DNA of 6,670 bases from Alphaproteobacteria bacterium (GTDB taxonomy: Bacteria; Pseudomonadota; Alphaproteobacteria; UBA6615). The notes beneath the pieces are model-generated. The model did no database searches, had not been told where the DNA came from, and worked only from the letters and a program-made list of their open reading frames with translations. How positions within the stretch are numbered: position 1 is the first letter of the stretch; each line of letters starts with the position of its first letter. Shown in pieces: positions 5,341 through 6,670 of this stretch. Made by a program: the position numbers and the translations under genes. Location of the stretch: assembly GCA_013003285.1 (NCBI GenBank), contig JABDJY010000308.1, forward strand, positions 1 to 6,670. The letters are read 5' to 3'.

Positions 5341-6670
5341 TTACGGCCGCATCAACAGGCTGCCAGCTTCGGTGCGCTGGAACATCGTATCGCCGTCAGC
5401 GACGACGGTGGTAAACGGCGACTCGATGATCGCTGGCCCGCTATGTTCGACCCCCGATTCCATGGTCTCGAAATCGTGCAGGACCGCCTCGACTTCGCCC
5501 GCGCCGGAGAAATAGACCTTGCGGCTGCCTGAGACGGATCGATCCGCCCCCGCGCCCAAACGCCCGCCTTCACCGGCCCGCAAGCGGCAGCGTGCCGTCG
5601 CCGTCCAACCGACAAATTCGATGACCGAGCCGGGATCGCGGATGGCGAAGATCTGCTCGTGCATGGCGTGGAAGCTCTCCACCAGCGCCGCTAATTGAGC
5701 GTCGTCGGCAAACATGTCGTTGGCCAGCGGCACCTCGATCTCCCACACTTGCGAGGCATAGCGCGCCTCGACCGTATATTCAATGTCGTGGCTCGCCGCG
5801 CCGGAACCGGGGCCGTCGATGAAGACCTGGCACTGGCCGCGCAATTCTTCGAGCACCCGGTTCACCCCCTGGCTGTCGAACTCGCCCGATGTGGTGAAAA
5901 ATGTCGCCCGATATTCGTTGGTCAGATCGGACATCAGCGCGCCGGCCGCGCTCAAGCCTGCGCCGGTTTCCGGTATGAGCAGGGTCGGACAGCCGAGCCG
6001 CCGGGCAATGAACACCGAATTCAGGCCCGCCGCGCCGCCGCCGCCGATCAGCACCGAATCCGCCGGGTCGATGCCCTGGTTGACAGTGATATCGGCGATG
6101 GCCTGAACCATATTTTCCGTCGCCACGCTGACGATCGCCGCCGCCGCATCCATCACCGAGATACCCAGCGGCGCGGCGACCTTGTCTTCCACCACCTTCG
6201 CCGCGGCCGCGGCGTCGAGCTGCATGGTGCCGCCGAGGAAATAGTCCGGGTCCACATAGCCCAGGGTCAGACACGCATCGGTCAGGGTCGGCTCGGTGCC
6301 GCCGGCGTCGTAGCAGACCGGACCCGGCACCGCGCCGGCGCTTTGCGGCCCCACATGCAACAGTCCACCGGCATCGACCCAGGCGATGGAGCCGCCGCCG
6401 GCGCCGACGCTCTTGATGTCGATCGAGGGGAAGCCGGTCATATGGCCGCGAAACGGCTGGCCGATCCAGGTCTCCTTGGTCAGCGGAATGCGGCCCTGGC
6501 GGACTAGGCTGACATCGTAGGTGGTGCCGCCGGTGTCGGCGATGATGACATTGGGCGCGTCGGAATCCTCGCGCGCATAGTGACGCCCGGCGATGGGCGC
6601 CATGGAGGGGCCGGAGTTGATCGCGTGGATCGGCTTCTGCGCCAAATCGCTGGCGTCGAGCATGCCGCCC
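5341..6670 (-). CDS. Hydantoinase A/oxoprolinase family subunit (HyuA-like), N-terminus outside window
   Basis: The frame is open through the right edge, so only the C-terminal 442 residues of a protein usually near 650-720 residues are seen. The ATG at 6661-6663 is internal: the N-terminal hydantoinase A domain is missing, and the sequence at the edge (GGMLDA) runs into the core domain. Counting from that Met, the core (PF01968) shows NSGPSMAPIAG at 16-26, DTGGTTYDVSLV at 43-54, GAGGGSIAWVD at 87-97, GPQSAGAVPGPVCY at 105-118, LGGTMQLD at 143-150 and IGGGGAAGLNS at 206-216. The glycine-rich elements fit an ASKHA-type ATP-binding fold. The subunit would phosphorylate or activate the substrate with ATP, with HyuB completing the reaction. 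Many relatives carry GGAGPLHA where this has GGGGAAGLNS, which suggests a distinct subgroup. Its stop is immediately followed by the hyuB ribosome binding site. The specific reaction (hydantoin, lactam or ketone) is unknown. Confidence 0.92.
   Translation of the reverse strand, partial: GGMLDASDLAQKPIHAINSGPSMAPIAGRHYAREDSDAPNVIIADTGGTTYDVSLVRQGRIPLTKETWIGQPFRGHMTGFPSIDIKSVGAGGGSIAWVDAGGLLHVGPQSAGAVPGPVCYDAGGTEPTLTDACLTLGYVDPDYFLGGTMQLDAAAAAKVVEDKVAAPLGISVMDAAAAIVSVATENMVQAIADITVNQGIDPADSVLIGGGGAAGLNSVFIARRLGCPTLLIPETGAGLSAAGALMSDLTNEYRATFFTTSGEFDSQGVNRVLEELRGQCQVFIDGPGSGAASHDIEYTVEARYASQVWEIEVPLANDMFADDAQLAALVESFHAMHEQIFAIRDPGSVIEFVGWTATARCRLRAGEGGRLGAGADRSVSGSRKVYFSGAGEVEAVLHDFETMESGVEHSGPAIIESPFTTVVADGDTMFQRTEAGSLLMRP

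Noticed and set aside
5695..6507. 270-codon open frame on the + strand opposite hyuA
   Set aside because: It is antisense to conserved HyuA motifs and its composition is the typical shadow pattern; no family features are visible.
6661..6663. ATG at the right edge as the true start of hyuA
   Set aside because: The frame stays open to the edge, the whole N-terminal hydantoinase A domain would be missing, and the sequence begins inside the conserved core; the gene continues beyond the window.

Overview
This GC-rich window has GTG and ATG starts, tightly packed genes and family content typical of an alphaproteobacterium. That assignment is inferred from composition and gene content only. The window holds two unrelated gene groups that converge on a hairpin at about 2722-2742.

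Left part (1-1581, + strand): the 3' end of a deoxysugar biosynthesis operon. It has the last 38 codons of a sugar C-methyltransferase, then an RmlC-type sugar-nucleotide 3,5-epimerase, then an extended-SDR NAD-dependent epimerase/reductase. Both junctions are 4-base GTGA overlaps, so the three genes are probably translationally coupled. Together they suggest synthesis of an NDP-6-deoxy (possibly C-methyl-branched) hexose for a surface polysaccharide or glycolipid; the exact sugar cannot be read from this window. After a 156-base spacer comes a polytopic membrane protein of the lysylphosphatidylglycerol-synthase transmembrane (UPF0104/PF03706) family, on the same strand and probably also tied to the cell envelope.

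Right part (2758-6670, - strand): a catabolic-looking operon read right to left. It has a HyuA-type ATP-dependent hydantoinase/oxoprolinase/carboxylase subunit (5' end outside the window), a HyuB-type partner subunit 15 bases downstream, and a classical SDR oxidoreductase 39 bases after that. HyuA and HyuB would form one enzyme that uses ATP to activate a carbonyl or cyclic amide; the SDR would oxidise or reduce a related metabolite. The substrate is unknown.

No RNA gene, CRISPR array, insertion sequence or phage gene was seen. I did not find a clearly new biological system. The best candidates for follow-up are the HyuA-HyuB-SDR module of unknown substrate and the C-methyl deoxysugar module. 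Small intergenic palindromes and a possible 34-codon ORF are weaker leads.
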